NCBI RefSeq assembly: GCF_026262505.1
Contig: NC_067208.1
Location: forward strand, 17,617,962 to 17,681,961
Direction: 5' to 3'
DNA from: Trichomonas vaginalis G3
Taxonomy: Eukaryota; Parabasalia; Trichomonadida; Trichomonadidae
Length of the DNA: 64,000 nucleotides
Below the pieces are notes generated by a model that was not told the origin of the DNA, did no database searches, and was given only the letters and a program-made list of their open reading frames with translations. This document shows, in pieces, positions 9,725 to 20,426 of this stretch (its first letter is position 1; each line of letters starts with the position of its first letter). The translations under genes were made by a program, and so were the position numbers.

Positions 9725-10723
9725 CTAGTAAATGTTCATTGTCTTATTAGTTTCATCAATATGAGTAGTGAATACTTTGATTGTTTCTCCGACTTGTTCG
9801 AGAAGGAATGGATAGCGGGAGAACGAGTTTATAGTACTAGAAATGTTTCCAAGATAAGAGGTAACTTCGCTTCTCATTTTTATCTTCTTATTTTTCTGAA
9901 AAACAGAAGGAGGAAGATCTTTGTCTATAAATGACGTAAAATCACGTATATATACTTTAACTCTTTCATTAAACTTTTTGACTTCTTCTTCGCTTGTTTT
10001 TTCGTTCAAAATAGAAAATGCTTTTTCATGTATGTTTTTGAGTGTTTTCTTGATCTTAGGAAGACCATTTACGACAGAGTCATCATAGAAATGTTCATCA
10101 GATATTGATTTTTCGATAACATTAACAATATTTTGTAATTTCTTGAAATCGGATTTGGCAACATCAAAAAGTACGGTACTTCCTGCATTTTTAATCGATT
10201 CATAACTACTGAATAATTCAGCGATGATTTTCTGTAAATTTTTGGATGTATTTACTAAAATTGATGGAATTTGAAGTGTTTTATTTACCATACCAAGCGC
10301 GCTTGCTGTTTGATTGCAATAATCTTGGAACATATTCGTTAATACTGCAAATTTTTCTGAAAAATCTTTAAACATTATTGATGACGTATTAAAAACTAAG
10401 AATTCTCGAATGGCAATAGACATATCACCATATGCATTAATAAGTGGTTGTGTCGCTGGACATCTTGTGAATTCTCTGAACTTTGGAGATTGAATATGTT
10501 GCAATTTTTCAGTGGATCGCCTAGGAGATGAGTTTGGACTTAAATTTTGCTTACCATTTCGAGCACTATTTTGTGTTGATACAGAACTAAAGTCTGAGAG
10601 ATTAAGCGGAGGAGAATTTGTAGAACTCAAAAGACAATAAACGTGACAACAAAAGTGACAAAATTTTATGTTTTGTTTTGTTTTCTTTATATTTTCAAGG
10701 CAAACATCCAATGATGTTATCAT
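9725..10723 (-). CDS. Hypothetical helical/coiled-coil protein
   Basis: Up to 332 residues, unrecognised. Residues 31-85 are Ser/Asn/Pro-rich and low in complexity. From about residue 101 (MSIAIREF, start at 10423) the protein is helical, with repeated Lys/Glu and aliphatic residues to the C-terminus (ETNKTMNIY). This suggests a helical bundle of BAR-like or spectrin-like character, without a clear family match. The longest start at 10723 overlaps the divergent protease gene by 56 bases, which is unusual, so the true start may be internal or upstream sequence may be spliced. Confidence 0.6.
   Translation of the reverse strand: MITSLDVCLENIKKTKQNIKFCHFCCHVYCLLSSTNSPPLNLSDFSSVSTQNSARNGKQNLSPNSSPRRSTEKLQHIQSPKFREFTRCPATQPLINAYGDMSIAIREFLVFNTSSIMFKDFSEKFAVLTNMFQDYCNQTASALGMVNKTLQIPSILVNTSKNLQKIIAELFSSYESIKNAGSTVLFDVAKSDFKKLQNIVNVIEKSISDEHFYDDSVVNGLPKIKKTLKNIHEKAFSILNEKTSEEEVKKFNERVKVYIRDFTSFIDKDLPPSVFQKNKKIKMRSEVTSYLGNISSTINSFSRYPFLLEQVGETIKVFTTHIDETNKTMNIY
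10651..10660 (+). promoter_or_regulatory. AAAAGTGACA motif before the protease start codon
   Basis: AAAAGTGACA ends seven bases before the ATG at 10668. The same core lies directly before the ATG of the UBX gene at 47685 (AAAAAAGTGACAA-ATG) and near ATGs at 14692 and 50796. It may be a trichomonad core promoter element used instead of the usual initiator. Confidence 0.35.
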
Positions 10724-12998
10724 AGATCATGGATACAATGCTGAATTTTTCTTCCATAACACTGGTTATAATAATCAGATCGAAGGAGAAGATTTGAACG
10801 TAATTCCAGCGTGGTCTGCGGGATATTCCGGCAAAAACTATAATATTACAGTTGTTGGAGGTGGATGCAGACTTGCACACCATGATTTTAACGAAACTGC
10901 TGATTATCAAAATTCATATAATTATATAACGAAATTAAACAATCCATTTACAAGTACTCAGAAATCTCAGGTCGGAACAGCAGTTTTGGGCCTAGCAGCT
11001 GCCAACATAAATAACTTTGGAATTGTTGGAGCTGCTCCTGATTCTTCTGTTTCGTGCATTGCATTCGATACCGCACAGAAATTAGTTAAAGACACAGATA
11101 TGGAGAAATACCTCTTTGAAAAGACAAAGCATGCAGATGTTTTGGCAATTCCGTTTTTAATGATGGGACCAAAGCCATATCTTCCAAATACAGCACTCCA
11201 GGAGAAGATGAAGGAAGCTGCTACTAAAAATAACATTGTCATTGTAAATAGTGCAGGAAATTCCGGTCATTTAGGTGGAGATGTAAATCATTACGCAACT
11301 ACATGCTCACCACATTCAATAACAGTCGGATCTTCAACAGTTAGAGGCTCTCCTACATACTATACTAATAACGGAGCTTGCATTTCTGTTACTTCTCCAA
11401 ATTCTGGTCTTCCTGATGAATTTCCTGTAGAAATGGCAAGATATCCGATGATACCTCATCCATCTTCCGATGATGATGAGCTTCTTGAGGTTTCTCATGG
11501 AGATAATCGTCATGCAGTCGGACCAATCGCAGGAATTGCCGCTTTAATACGTAATGCTAATCCAAATCTTACACCATACGATATACAAGTCATTATGGAG
11601 CTTACAGCTACAAGGAATGATCCAAATTCTCCATTATGGAAACAAAATGCCGCCGGAAACTACTACCATCCACAACTTGGCTTCGGAAGAGCCAATGCAG
11701 CCCTTGCTGTTGACGTTGCCAAGCAATGGACCAATAAATTGACACCATCCACCTCAGAAAAGTCATTTACAAATTCAAAAGGAAATTACATAAGTTACGG
11801 TTCTAATTCCCCAACCGAAATTGACTTTTCCATAAGTTCAAACATTAATTTTGTTTCTTATGTCGAATTACAGATAAATACTTCGAATGTTGACCTGAAC
11901 ATGGCGAAGATAGAAGTGCAATCTCCACAGGGATCAAGGTTTACTGTCCTTTATCCTTCAATTTTCCAAGAAGATTCGGATGATTTTATTATTAACGTAA
12001 AACAGTCAATTAAATCAAAGATGACAATAGGAATTAGATGTTTCCTCGGTGAAAAAGCAGCTGGAACATGGAAAGTCTTCATAAAATACAGTAATTACTA
12101 TCCTGAGGTCACATTGTACGATTCCAAGCTTATTATCTACGGATTTGAGTCAGTTAAGATACCAACATTTACAAAAGTTGTTGGAAAAGAAAGTGAATTG
12201 AAATATGCCCAATTAAATTCAACATCTTGGATTAAAATGCCTTCAGATTTTGAATGTGACAAACTCACGAATATTAACTTATCTACATTTACAGAAAACT
12301 ACCAGGATATTCCAGTTCCTTTATATTTAGTTAATAAGAAAGATTCTAGTCATGTACTGATCGGATCTCATTATACATCTTACAAACCATCAAATTTGTC
12401 TATTAACGTCCCATGTATCTATAAATCAGGCGATTACGGACTTTCATTTAGATATGAAAATACAATTTTCCAGGTTTCTCATGATTTCAAGCTCACCAAC
12501 CATCATGATGTGACATTGTTTAAGCCAAAGCCGCACGCGATCATCAAAGAAAATCCATTGTTCGTGATATGGAACAGAAATCTCACAAGACCGAAGCCAT
12601 CCGGCATTTACCAAAAGGTAATCATCAATATATACGATAATAATAAAGATAAGCACCTTCTTACAAAGTATCTCGATGAATCTGGAGACACAAATGTAGA
12701 TGTACCAGAAGTTAACTGCGAAGACTGCATTTTCTCCATTTCCTCAGTTTACGACGAAGAATACAACAACTATTTCTCAACAGATATCTATTTGAGAATG
12801 GTTGAACCAACATCTCCTACCCCATCTCCATTTGTTCCAACAAGAACAATCTCACAACTCCACAGCGGAACTCAGTTTTTAATTATTTCGGCTGTTGGAT
12901 CAATAATAGTCTCATTATTTGTCGCATTTGCTATGTTCTTAAGAAAGAGGCGAAAAGCAGAAAACACCACTGCATATATTACACCTTTAATACATTAA
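10668..12998 (+). CDS. Kexin/furin-like (S8) protein with P-domain and membrane anchor, catalytically degenerate
   Basis: A 776-residue type I membrane protein. A hydrophobic signal (MFCFVFFIFS) precedes a subtilisin-kexin fold. The stretch ANINNFGIVGAAPDSSV, then NSAGNSGHLGGDVNHYATTCSPHSITVG, then PIAGIAALIRNANPNLTPYDIQ closely follow the S8B layout. The triad is missing: the Asp motif is VVGGGC (about residue 64), the His motif QVGTAVLG has Val for His (102), and the Ser motif reads NRHAVGPIAG without Ser (about 281). A P-domain-like beta region spans roughly 385-500 (GTWKVFIKYSN...). A transmembrane helix near 735-758 and a short basic tail end it. Most likely a cell-surface pseudoprotease used for binding; an active enzyme is unlikely. 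Confidence 0.8.
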   Translation: MFCFVFFIFSRQTSNDVIIDHGYNAEFFFHNTGYNNQIEGEDLNVIPAWSAGYSGKNYNITVVGGGCRLAHHDFNETADYQNSYNYITKLNNPFTSTQKSQVGTAVLGLAAANINNFGIVGAAPDSSVSCIAFDTAQKLVKDTDMEKYLFEKTKHADVLAIPFLMMGPKPYLPNTALQEKMKEAATKNNIVIVNSAGNSGHLGGDVNHYATTCSPHSITVGSSTVRGSPTYYTNNGACISVTSPNSGLPDEFPVEMARYPMIPHPSSDDDELLEVSHGDNRHAVGPIAGIAALIRNANPNLTPYDIQVIMELTATRNDPNSPLWKQNAAGNYYHPQLGFGRANAALAVDVAKQWTNKLTPSTSEKSFTNSKGNYISYGSNSPTEIDFSISSNINFVSYVELQINTSNVDLNMAKIEVQSPQGSRFTVLYPSIFQEDSDDFIINVKQSIKSKMTIGIRCFLGEKAAGTWKVFIKYSNYYPEVTLYDSKLIIYGFESVKIPTFTKVVGKESELKYAQLNSTSWIKMPSDFECDKLTNINLSTFTENYQDIPVPLYLVNKKDSSHVLIGSHYTSYKPSNLSINVPCIYKSGDYGLSFRYENTIFQVSHDFKLTNHHDVTLFKPKPHAIIKENPLFVIWNRNLTRPKPSGIYQKVIINIYDNNKDKHLLTKYLDESGDTNVDVPEVNCEDCIFSISSVYDEEYNNYFSTDIYLRMVEPTSPTPSPFVPTRTISQLHSGTQFLIISAVGSIIVSLFVAFAMFLRKRRKAENTTAYITPLIH

Positions 12999-13376
12999 CT
13001 TTTTCTATTTATTTAAATATATATTATTTTCTAATTTTTAACAGATATATCCATGTTTTGAACGCACAAACACAATAGGAATAGAATACCTGCTCATAAT
13101 ACATTAAATATTCAATTCAGCTCATGAATATTTCCATTTTTTCATTTATAAACCCCTCATCATTAAACAATTAACTAATATACTATATGAAAAATTCGAT
13201 AATATGCTGTAATAAAACCCATGACTATGTTTTTTGAATGAAAATAGGAACATTTGCAAATCCTGAAATTTTATCTTAATGAAAAACTTGACAAAATGAT
13301 ACTTATCTAAGGAATGAAATTTGAATGCTACTGTAAGTAGTTGGTCGGTTTCACATTTTTTTTAGTATTTTTTTTT
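12999..13376. other. Intergenic region with 3' and 5' flanks
   Basis: No gene. An initiator-like TTCACATT lies about 25 bases before the ATG at 13377, consistent with a short 5' untranslated leader. Confidence 0.5.
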
Positions 13377-14626
13377 ATGCTTGAAGAAGTTTTGGCCAAC
13401 CATCCTCAAATTCTGAAATATTTCCAAATATTTGGTGGTATAGGAGATAAGGATGCAGACAGGCAGGCAACAATGATTCAGAAATTAACAGATTTTCATG
13501 TCAAACATTCAAACATGCTAACTGATAAAGAAAAAAGAATAAATTCAAGGACATACGATATTTCATCTGCTAGATCACAACATTACTACTTTTTTATTGC
13601 TTATTTAAGGGAGAAAATGATGAAAAAAGAAAAACAAGTTTTGGCATATGAACAAGAATCCATGAAAGAACTTTTAGATCTCGCAGATGAAGTAGCGCAA
13701 GTTATCAGTGAAGATCCTAGATTATTAACGTAAGTCAATTTACATCGCATATATTGAAATTCATATCGACAAGACCTTCATATGTCGAACTAAAGCAAAA
13801 GCACAAGAGGCTATATGTCAAATTTACTGGAATAATGGGAAAAATTGTTTCTTTGAATCATCAAAAGTTTATTTCCACCGAAATGATCTTAGCTAGCAGA
13901 TCTTTTGATAACGAAATATTATATTCACCTCCAAATCAGATGGATCATGCTCTTACTTACTACATAGAGCAATCTTCATTAAATAATTTGATTGAACCAA
14001 CTGCTAAGAGCATTGCAAATGATCCGACAGATGTTGCAATCGAATCTATATCTAATACCGCGCTTGAAGTTTACAAACAACTTGAATTAGGAGAAGGAAT
14101 TCCAAGAACTTTGATTTTCCTTGGTTTATCTCGATATTTATTTGATGTTGCTTATTCATATGATAAGATCTTATCATATGACAAGCAATGGTCCCAAATT
14201 TTCCAAGAAAAATGCGAAGAATATTCAAAACAAAGAGTTAGGGACTTAAAGCTCTCAAAAGATGTGATTGAAGGATATACACCAGGGTTATCGCTTTCCA
14301 GTATGTTTAAAGGCAAAAGAATTAATTCTTTGCTACCATTAGAATTTATGACGAACCCAATCGACATGATGAACTATGTTCACTCGGTTCTTCAACAACT
14401 TGGTACATACTTCAGTAAAGGAAAGTCAATGTCCTTTGATGATACTTTTACTTTGTTAATGGCGCATATGTCAATTGCACCACCAGTAAACGGTGCTGCT
14501 ATTGCGAGATTTGCCATAAAATGGGATGATTTACAGCTATCTCCCATTGTTGCAATGTCTAAAAACTATTTTGTTGCAGCAATTGAAGCATTGATGGGAA
14601 CAAACGATTGGCAAAATGATATATAA
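13377..14626 (+). CDS. VPS9-domain-like protein (Rab GEF type), one probable intron
   Basis: Exon 1 starts at MLEEVLANHPQ (13377) and ends DPRLLT. Exon 2 continues PSYVELKQKHKRLY after a 44-nt GT-AG gap (13730-13773) that joins the two frames exactly. The spliced protein is about 400 residues. Its N-terminal half is a helical bundle rich in Lys and Glu. The C-terminal part (NPIDMMNYVHSVLQQL...FDDTFTLLMAHMSIAPP...DDLQLSPIV) resembles the VPS9 fold of Rab5-family exchange factors as seen in the expanded trichomonad family. It would act in endosomal traffic. The VPS9 call is from pattern, not profile. If the intron is wrong, the gene carries a frameshift near 13725. Confidence 0.6.
13730..13773 (+). 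other. Probable 44-nt spliceosomal intron
   Basis: It begins GTAAGT and ends CGACAAG. Removing it restores one reading frame (codon AC|A split across the junction). The 3' end lacks the ACTAACACACAG consensus known from Trichomonas vaginalis introns, which weakens the call. A 1-nt coding indel near 13725 is the alternative. Confidence 0.5.
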
Positions 14627-15068
14627 TGTTGTTTAATAAAATTATAATACTATCATTCATTTTTTTTATAATGAAGAATAATTGAGAGAATGTCAAAAAG
14701 TGACAAACATTTTTGAATGGTTTACATTTCTATTGGTATCTTCACTGAGAGTGAGTGAAAATTCTCAAATATGAGAGCTCGAATAAGCTGCGCATGCAAT
14801 AGATAGTATGATAACTTCTAGGTATGCTTATATCTTAAATCTTGAAGTAGAAAACAAAAAATAATATTAGTTCATCCCTTATGCATGCTTGTTTTATGAT
14901 TATTTATTATTATTGTATTTTATCGGATTAGAGCCGATAGTTTGTGCAGTCAAAAAAGTGTAATTAATTGTAGGTATCATTCTCAAAAAGATGAAGGTAA
15001 GTCCGCACCTACTTTCAAACACCATCACAAAAAGAGATATACAGGCGTGAATAATCATGATTTATTAA
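14627..15068. other. Intergenic region
   Basis: No gene supported. It holds the motif AAAAAGTGACA at 14694, followed by a 13-codon open frame (ATG near 14717), and otherwise AT-rich DNA. Confidence 0.5.
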
Positions 15069-15512
15069 TCAAGAATCAATTAAATAATAACAATCAAAAT
15101 AATCGGCTTGATCCCAATCACATATTGAATTCAAGCTATTGTCATTTTGATTTTCCTTATTTTTACTGTCATTTGTTGTATCAAGTAGAAATCCTTTTGA
15201 TTTAGATTTGATATGTTGTTTTATGTCTTCATCATTTGAAATTATTTCCCAGTTCTCGCACATCCAAACAAGAATTTTGTCTTTTGATCTGGAATAGTAA
15301 TAACTTAAATGAATTTTGTATTTCTCCATGAATTTATATGCCAAACGTTTCAGATCTTCTATGCCCATCCCATAGAATACTTTTTCAATTTCTGAAAATC
15401 GATCTCCAAATTCAACTTTCTTTCTTTGAACTTCTTCGTTTAATGTCATCGTTTTTATGCTCTTTACCTTACGCCCTGGCTTGTATCTTTTGAAAGGTTG
15501 ATCTGATATCAT
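15069..15512 (-). CDS. Small trichomonad-type hypothetical protein
   Basis: 147 residues from MISDQPFKRYKPGRK. This start, not the longer 181-codon frame, is chosen because TCACTTA (15519-15525) lies ten bases upstream and fits the initiator consensus TCAPyTT. The N-terminal basic patch (PFKRYKPGRKVKSIK) is followed by a helical region (EIEKVFYGMGIEDLKRLAYKF) and a Trp-containing segment (ILVWMCENWEIIS); the tail is Asp/Asn-rich. The basic-plus-helical layout could suit a nucleic-acid-binding domain, but I cannot name the family. Confidence 0.6.
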   Translation of the reverse strand: MISDQPFKRYKPGRKVKSIKTMTLNEEVQRKKVEFGDRFSEIEKVFYGMGIEDLKRLAYKFMEKYKIHLSYYYSRSKDKILVWMCENWEIISNDEDIKQHIKSKSKGFLLDTTNDSKNKENQNDNSLNSICDWDQADYFDCYYLIDS

Positions 15513-15518
15513 TATTAT

Positions 15519-15525
15519 TAAGTGA
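15519..15525 (-). promoter_or_regulatory. Initiator element TCACTTA
   Basis: On the minus strand TCACTTA lies ten bases before the ATG at 15512. The trichomonad initiator TCA+1PyT(T/A) directs transcription from its A, giving very short leaders, which matches this position. Confidence 0.6.
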
Positions 15526-16157
15526 TTTGATGATTTGTTTGAAAATGATTTCAATAATTTTATCAATTGAAATGGAAAAAACTCGAAGCATAAAACTATA
15601 AATAGTAAATTCAATAAAATGAGAGAGAAATTTTAAATCCATGGGAAAATTTTATTGTGATAATTTTTCCAAAATTCAATGGTATTCAAATTTTTCACAA
15701 AATCGAGGAAATCTTCATAACCGTTGCATTGTCTTTGGAGTAGCACAGACATACTACCATTTATGAAAAATATTAACTGTTCTTCTAAATTTAAAGCAAA
15801 TCACAATAAAATCTTTATCTTCTCTATTTCAAATGATGATCATGACAAAAGATATTAGTAAAGTAGTGTAATGATAGTACTCTTAACAAAAACACTATAA
15901 TCATTATTAATTGCATATTTTGAATTGAACCTCCCATAAGTTTTATGTAATTTCCCATAAACATTAACTTACTATTACTCATTATATGCCAATGAAATTC
16001 ACTTTGAATTATAGTGTGACCATTTTCACAAATGAACTTTGATCTGTAGAATTATTATTGTTTTTGAAATATTAAACGTTATTTGCTAAATACTTCAAAT
16101 GAACATCAGGTTTATATTGTATTTGACAGTAGATTGGGACAAATAATTTTTTGTCAT

Positions 16158-16192
16158 TCATCTATCGGCGCGCGGAGCGCGCCGATAGATGA
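16158..16192. repeat. GC-rich perfect hairpin, 16-bp arms, loop GGA
   Basis: TCATCTATCGGCGCGC, loop GGA, then the exact reverse complement. The left arm shares CATCTATCGGCGCGCGG with the hairpin region at 9334, so the two are copies of one family. Confidence 0.9.
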
Positions 16193-17584
16193 TATATATA
16201 AAGTTGCCTCAAAATCTCGATTGAAAGGCATTGAATTTAGTTTTGAGAAGACTTTTTTACATTTTGCGAATTATTAATTAGTATATCATTAAGATCATAT
16301 TGTATTAAGTTATCAATTCTCTTAAATTTTGAAAGCTTAAGAAATTTAAAAGCACAAACAAATATATATTATTAAAATCATTGTATTGATCAATTTAAAA
16401 AAATTTGAAATTTTGAATTCGAATTTAAATGTAAGCTTTAATAGTTGTAACAGAATAGGAAGCATGACAGATGTCAATTTAGATTAATGAAAAGTTGAAA
16501 TTTTTCCAATAAAATTAAATTAATGAAAAAAGATTCATGAAATACAATAATAGTAATATAAATATTTTATACAACATGTTATATAAGAGATCACTATAAA
16601 TAGAATAGCTTTAAACAAAATAATCAAATCAAAATTTGTATTTGTAAACAGCAAGAGTGTTATATGCTAATATTATGTGTAACTACTCATTGGATAATGA
16701 ATGCAATATAATACATTGATTTATTGGCTAAAGAAAAAAAATTATATCCTTCAATTTGGACAATCCGAAATTTTTCTCATTTTTTTGAATTGCATATATA
16801 TATGAATTTGCAATTGAGTGATATCAGCGAGAAACTTATATGCACGTTTAACTTTATCAGATTTCAAATGAAAACATGGATTTCATTGATTGTTTTTCAA
16901 TATGAGCTCAACAAAAATGATACAAAGATGAATAAATAGTAGTGCCCCTAAAAACAAGGTAAAAAACAAAAAATTAGCAACAATATACTTAATTTCGGCC
17001 AATATGGTGAAAAGTGAATATGTCAAAAACATTTACTCCATCATCTTGTTATCTGTACCTCACGACAGACGAATATAAAGAGATATCAATTTCCAAAATT
17101 TTACCAAAAAGAGATTAGGCCTAATTTTTACGGCCAATCTTTATTATTTGTTATACAGATGCTAGATCCACTACTCCCCAAAACAATTCATTTTTTGAAT
17201 GGCACTGTTTTTTAGGCCTTCATTTTATGAAAAATGCCAATATTATACGAATCATAATATATTTATTTTTTTGTTCTCAATAAAGGTATTCAAAAGTCAA
17301 TATAAACCATTCAAAATTGAGAGGAAACTCATTGAGAGGCTCGGAATTCGAGTAGTGAGGAAGGATAAATTTTGAGAGCCAAAATTTCAAATCCCCTCAA
17401 TATTTCAAAGCCCTTCTACTTAGATTTTGTGACTACCTTATATAGAAGATTAATCGACATTTTTTCACAAGCAGTGTAACAATCAAAAACCATTTTTAAA
17501 TATCTATTTTTTAAGACTTAGTTTTGATAGTTTTCACTCAAAAATTTTCATCATATTTAAAATAATATCATATTATTAATCTGA

Positions 17585-17619
17585 GCTATTTGATTGGCGC
17601 AAAGCGCCAATCAAATAGC
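17585..17619. repeat. GC-rich-core perfect hairpin, 16-bp arms, loop AAA
   Basis: GCTATTTGATTGGCGC, loop AAA, then the exact reverse complement. The core GGCGCAAAGCGCC is identical to the core inside the Polinton fibre gene at 467-479. Confidence 0.9.
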
Positions 17620-17770
17620 GAAGAAAATAACTTTTCAAATTATTTAATAATAATTTATTATCAAAAGTCAAAATCAATCTGATGTCATTATGTTACATCT
17701 GATTGTAAATCGTAATTCGTTGAAATAAGTTTGCCGAACAAACAACCAAAGTTGTTCTCAAAATATAATT

Positions 17771-17789
17771 AGCGGCGTGAAGCGCCGCT
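17771..17789. repeat. Short GC-rich hairpin
   Basis: AGCGGCGT, loop GAA, GCGCCGCT. Counting one G-T wobble pair, the arms are 8 bp with a three-base loop. Confidence 0.75.
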
Positions 17790-18485
17790 TCCCAAACGAT
17801 AGGCAAAGAGTTTTTGAAAAATTGAGAGAAATATTGTTTTTTCATTTCACATTTTCATCTTTTCTTAACCAGACTTTCTGCACAAACTTCTAATGTAGCA
17901 CATTGATCTAATGCATCATTGGTGTTCCATCCTACCTTAAATGATTCACAATATGCCCATTTGGTTACAGATGAATTTTGAAAATTCTAAAATTCTAGAT
18001 TTTCGTCTATAACAAGTTCTTTGTCATCACATGCCTAATTAATCTTTAACTTTAGAGCTCCTCAATATCCTTACAAATTACATAATTTCCGAAATACTTT
18101 CTCAACAAATATCTATGATCGCATAGATATCAGATTACAATAAGACTATTAATGTTTCAAATACATTACAACCGTTTACTATAGCTAAGACATTTTCTTC
18201 ATTTATGAACATGACTTCAGCTCTAATTTTGCCAAGTAACAAACTGATGTAATATCTCATCGAAGTGTATTCATTTCACAACAAATTCTTAATAAATGCT
18301 TTGCTTTCAATATTTCTTTCGAAAAATCTCTAAAATCTCAAAGTATTCCCTAAACCACTTCGATGGATATAAAAATCTCTTGTATGTTTTACATCATAAT
18401 CTTTGAAATATAATATTAATCGCACAAATTCAAATTTAATTGTATAAACTCATTTCCTATAATCATAATATATTTATTTTGCTGA

Positions 18486-18524
18486 AGTTGGCTGGGCTTG
18501 CCCGAAGGGCAAGCCTAGCCAACT
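18486..18524. repeat. GC-rich hairpin, 18-bp arms, loop GAA
   Basis: AGTTGGCTGGGCTTGCCC, loop GAA, and the reverse complement with a single mismatch (a G-T wobble). It lies between AT-rich blocks upstream of the CFAP100-like gene. Confidence 0.9.
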
Positions 18525-18727
18525 GAAGCCCGAAATTATATTATATCAAATTTGATTTTTTTACCTAAAGAATTGTTGCAAGTATATACATCCACGCTAC
18601 AGATCATTAAACTTTATTTATTTCATTCTGACAAAGAGCTTCATGACATGCTTGTCGAAATTTCCTTTTGGAGAAATATATTTTTCAATCGAAAAATAAT
18701 TAATATTAGTAATGTCTAATTTAATGA

Positions 18728-18735
18728 TCATTTTT
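18728..18735 (+). promoter_or_regulatory. Initiator-like TCATTTTT
   Basis: TCATTTTT lies about 21 bases before the ATG at 18752, in the spacing typical of trichomonad initiators, and supports the upstream start of the CFAP100-like gene. Confidence 0.5.
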
Positions 18736-18751
18736 AAAATATTTTTTCGAA

Positions 18752-20113
18752 ATGATTTTAGAAATAACGATCAAAAATTTTATACGTTTAATGTCTTTTT
18801 CAAGCCTCTCATTTGGTGAGAGACCTGGAAATCCATTTCGTTTAGATGATCCGTGCAATGTTTTTGGATCAAAAGAAGCAGATGAAATTAGAGTTAAAGC
18901 AAAAAGAGAAATGTTACAAAATTTAACGTTAAAAGAACGCGCTGAAAGAATGACATCGCCAATTCCAACATGCCATAACTCACAAACACGTACTAGAGTT
19001 CCTTCTCAAATTGGATCTCCGACTGGAATTAAAACTTCTCATAAACACGAATCAGCAAAAAGAATGTCCGAGTTTATCCAACAAAAGCGTGAAGCATATC
19101 TTATGCAGTTAATTATCGATTCGAAAAATGAAGAAATCCGAAAAATTTATCAAACAATGTCTACATCAGAGAAAGAATACGATGAAACAGAAGCAACTCA
19201 AACAGATTTAGCTACAAAATATAAATTAATTTCATCACAAAGTGAAAATATGGTTGCGAGACAAAGAAAAAATACAGAATACGCAAACTCACATAGAGTT
19301 GAACTCACGAAGAAGTTGAAGCATAAACAACACGATATCTCGGCTATCCAATCAGAAATTTCTAAAAACGAAGAATTACTTGAACAATATCAATTATACA
19401 ACGATTTCTTAAATGACTTTAAACCAAAAGATCGACCAATCGAATACTATTACGACGACACATCTAAGCTTATGGATGAAATTGACAAATACGAGAAACA
19501 AAACTTATTTTTGATTGATCAATATCAAAACCTCCAAAACCAACTGGATAAAGACAATGCAAACTATGCTGCATCAATAAGAGATGTATCACAGGCAGTT
19601 GATATTCTTGAATCTCAAATTGATCGAAGTAATCCATTAATTGATTTCCAGAAATCAGAACAGAACCTTCAAAACCAACTTGGAACTATCGACTCCGAAA
19701 TCAACAGACTAAGCAACTTAGTTCGGAACATGTATCTCCGTCTATACCGCGAAGATCCAAAACTTAATGCTATGCACATGCTCCAGAAGGTTGATTCTGA
19801 TCTGGAACTTATGTACAGCCAATCAGAAGACTTGAATCGGAAATATTACAATGATAAACAAGCACAACTGGAGAAGAAACGACGTGATCAACAACGAATA
19901 GAGCAGCAAAAGGAGATTCAGCGTCAAGCACAAGAGAAGAAAGAAGCTGCACTTGCAAGAGCAAATCGAACAGTCCAAAAGAGGATGGGTAAACCACTTA
20001 TGTATCGAACAACACTTAAGAAAGTTGTTAAGAATGATGACGCTAAACGACGTCGTCAAGAAGCCGAACAACGACGAATTGATCAACTTCTTTTTGGCGA
20101 AGATTTCGATTGA
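18752..20113 (+). CDS. CFAP100-like axonemal coiled-coil protein (DUF4200)
   Basis: 453 residues. After a basic N-terminal part, a DUF4200-type coiled coil runs from about residue 105 to 225. It opens SEFIQQKREAYLMQLIIDSKNEEI and passes through KLKHKQHDISAIQSEISK to LEQYQLYNDFLNDF, the order seen in CFAP100/CCDC37. A second coiled coil and a Lys/Arg/Gln-rich tail follow. In other flagellates CFAP100 is part of the modifier-of-inner-arms complex, which tethers inner dynein arms to the doublet. An alternative start is MSFSSLSFGER at 18791. A decayed second copy lies at 22127-22278. Confidence 0.75.
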   Translation: MILEITIKNFIRLMSFSSLSFGERPGNPFRLDDPCNVFGSKEADEIRVKAKREMLQNLTLKERAERMTSPIPTCHNSQTRTRVPSQIGSPTGIKTSHKHESAKRMSEFIQQKREAYLMQLIIDSKNEEIRKIYQTMSTSEKEYDETEATQTDLATKYKLISSQSENMVARQRKNTEYANSHRVELTKKLKHKQHDISAIQSEISKNEELLEQYQLYNDFLNDFKPKDRPIEYYYDDTSKLMDEIDKYEKQNLFLIDQYQNLQNQLDKDNANYAASIRDVSQAVDILESQIDRSNPLIDFQKSEQNLQNQLGTIDSEINRLSNLVRNMYLRLYREDPKLNAMHMLQKVDSDLELMYSQSEDLNRKYYNDKQAQLEKKRRDQQRIEQQKEIQRQAQEKKEAALARANRTVQKRMGKPLMYRTTLKKVVKNDDAKRRRQEAEQRRIDQLLFGEDFD

Positions 20114-20426
20114 TTTTAATATATCTTTTTATTTTGTTTTAATAATAAAAAAGTGTGTTTTTTTGCTTCGGAAATATATTGACATTCTCTCAATTTTTTT
20201 ACACTCTAGGTTTTTATCCAAATTTTATAATGTAAAAAAGATAATAATTTTGTGCGGGGAAAACGTTATTTTTTAAAATCACTACCAAGTACCTTATAAT
20301 AATATTGCAATATTTTATGTGGGCATGTCAGAAAGTGCACCATTAACAGATCTTTGAAGACCAAACAAAATGAAGAATGATGATAAAATTGATTTCTTAC
20401 AAAAGCAAAACTAATGAATATTTAAA
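20114..20426. other. Convergent 3' flanks of CFAP100-like and ankyrin genes
   Basis: AT-rich with no gene. The part around 20355 (accaaac...atgaagaatgatg) has a counterpart at 22330, showing that this flank was included in the tandem duplication. Confidence 0.6.

Larger units (their letters stand above)
15526..18727. other. 3.2-kb intergenic region with four GC-rich hairpins
   Basis: No coding sequence is convincing; the open frames present are short and of low complexity. The DNA is strongly AT-rich except for four sharply bounded GC-rich hairpins at 16158, 17585, 17771 and 18486, each described separately. Confidence 0.6.
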
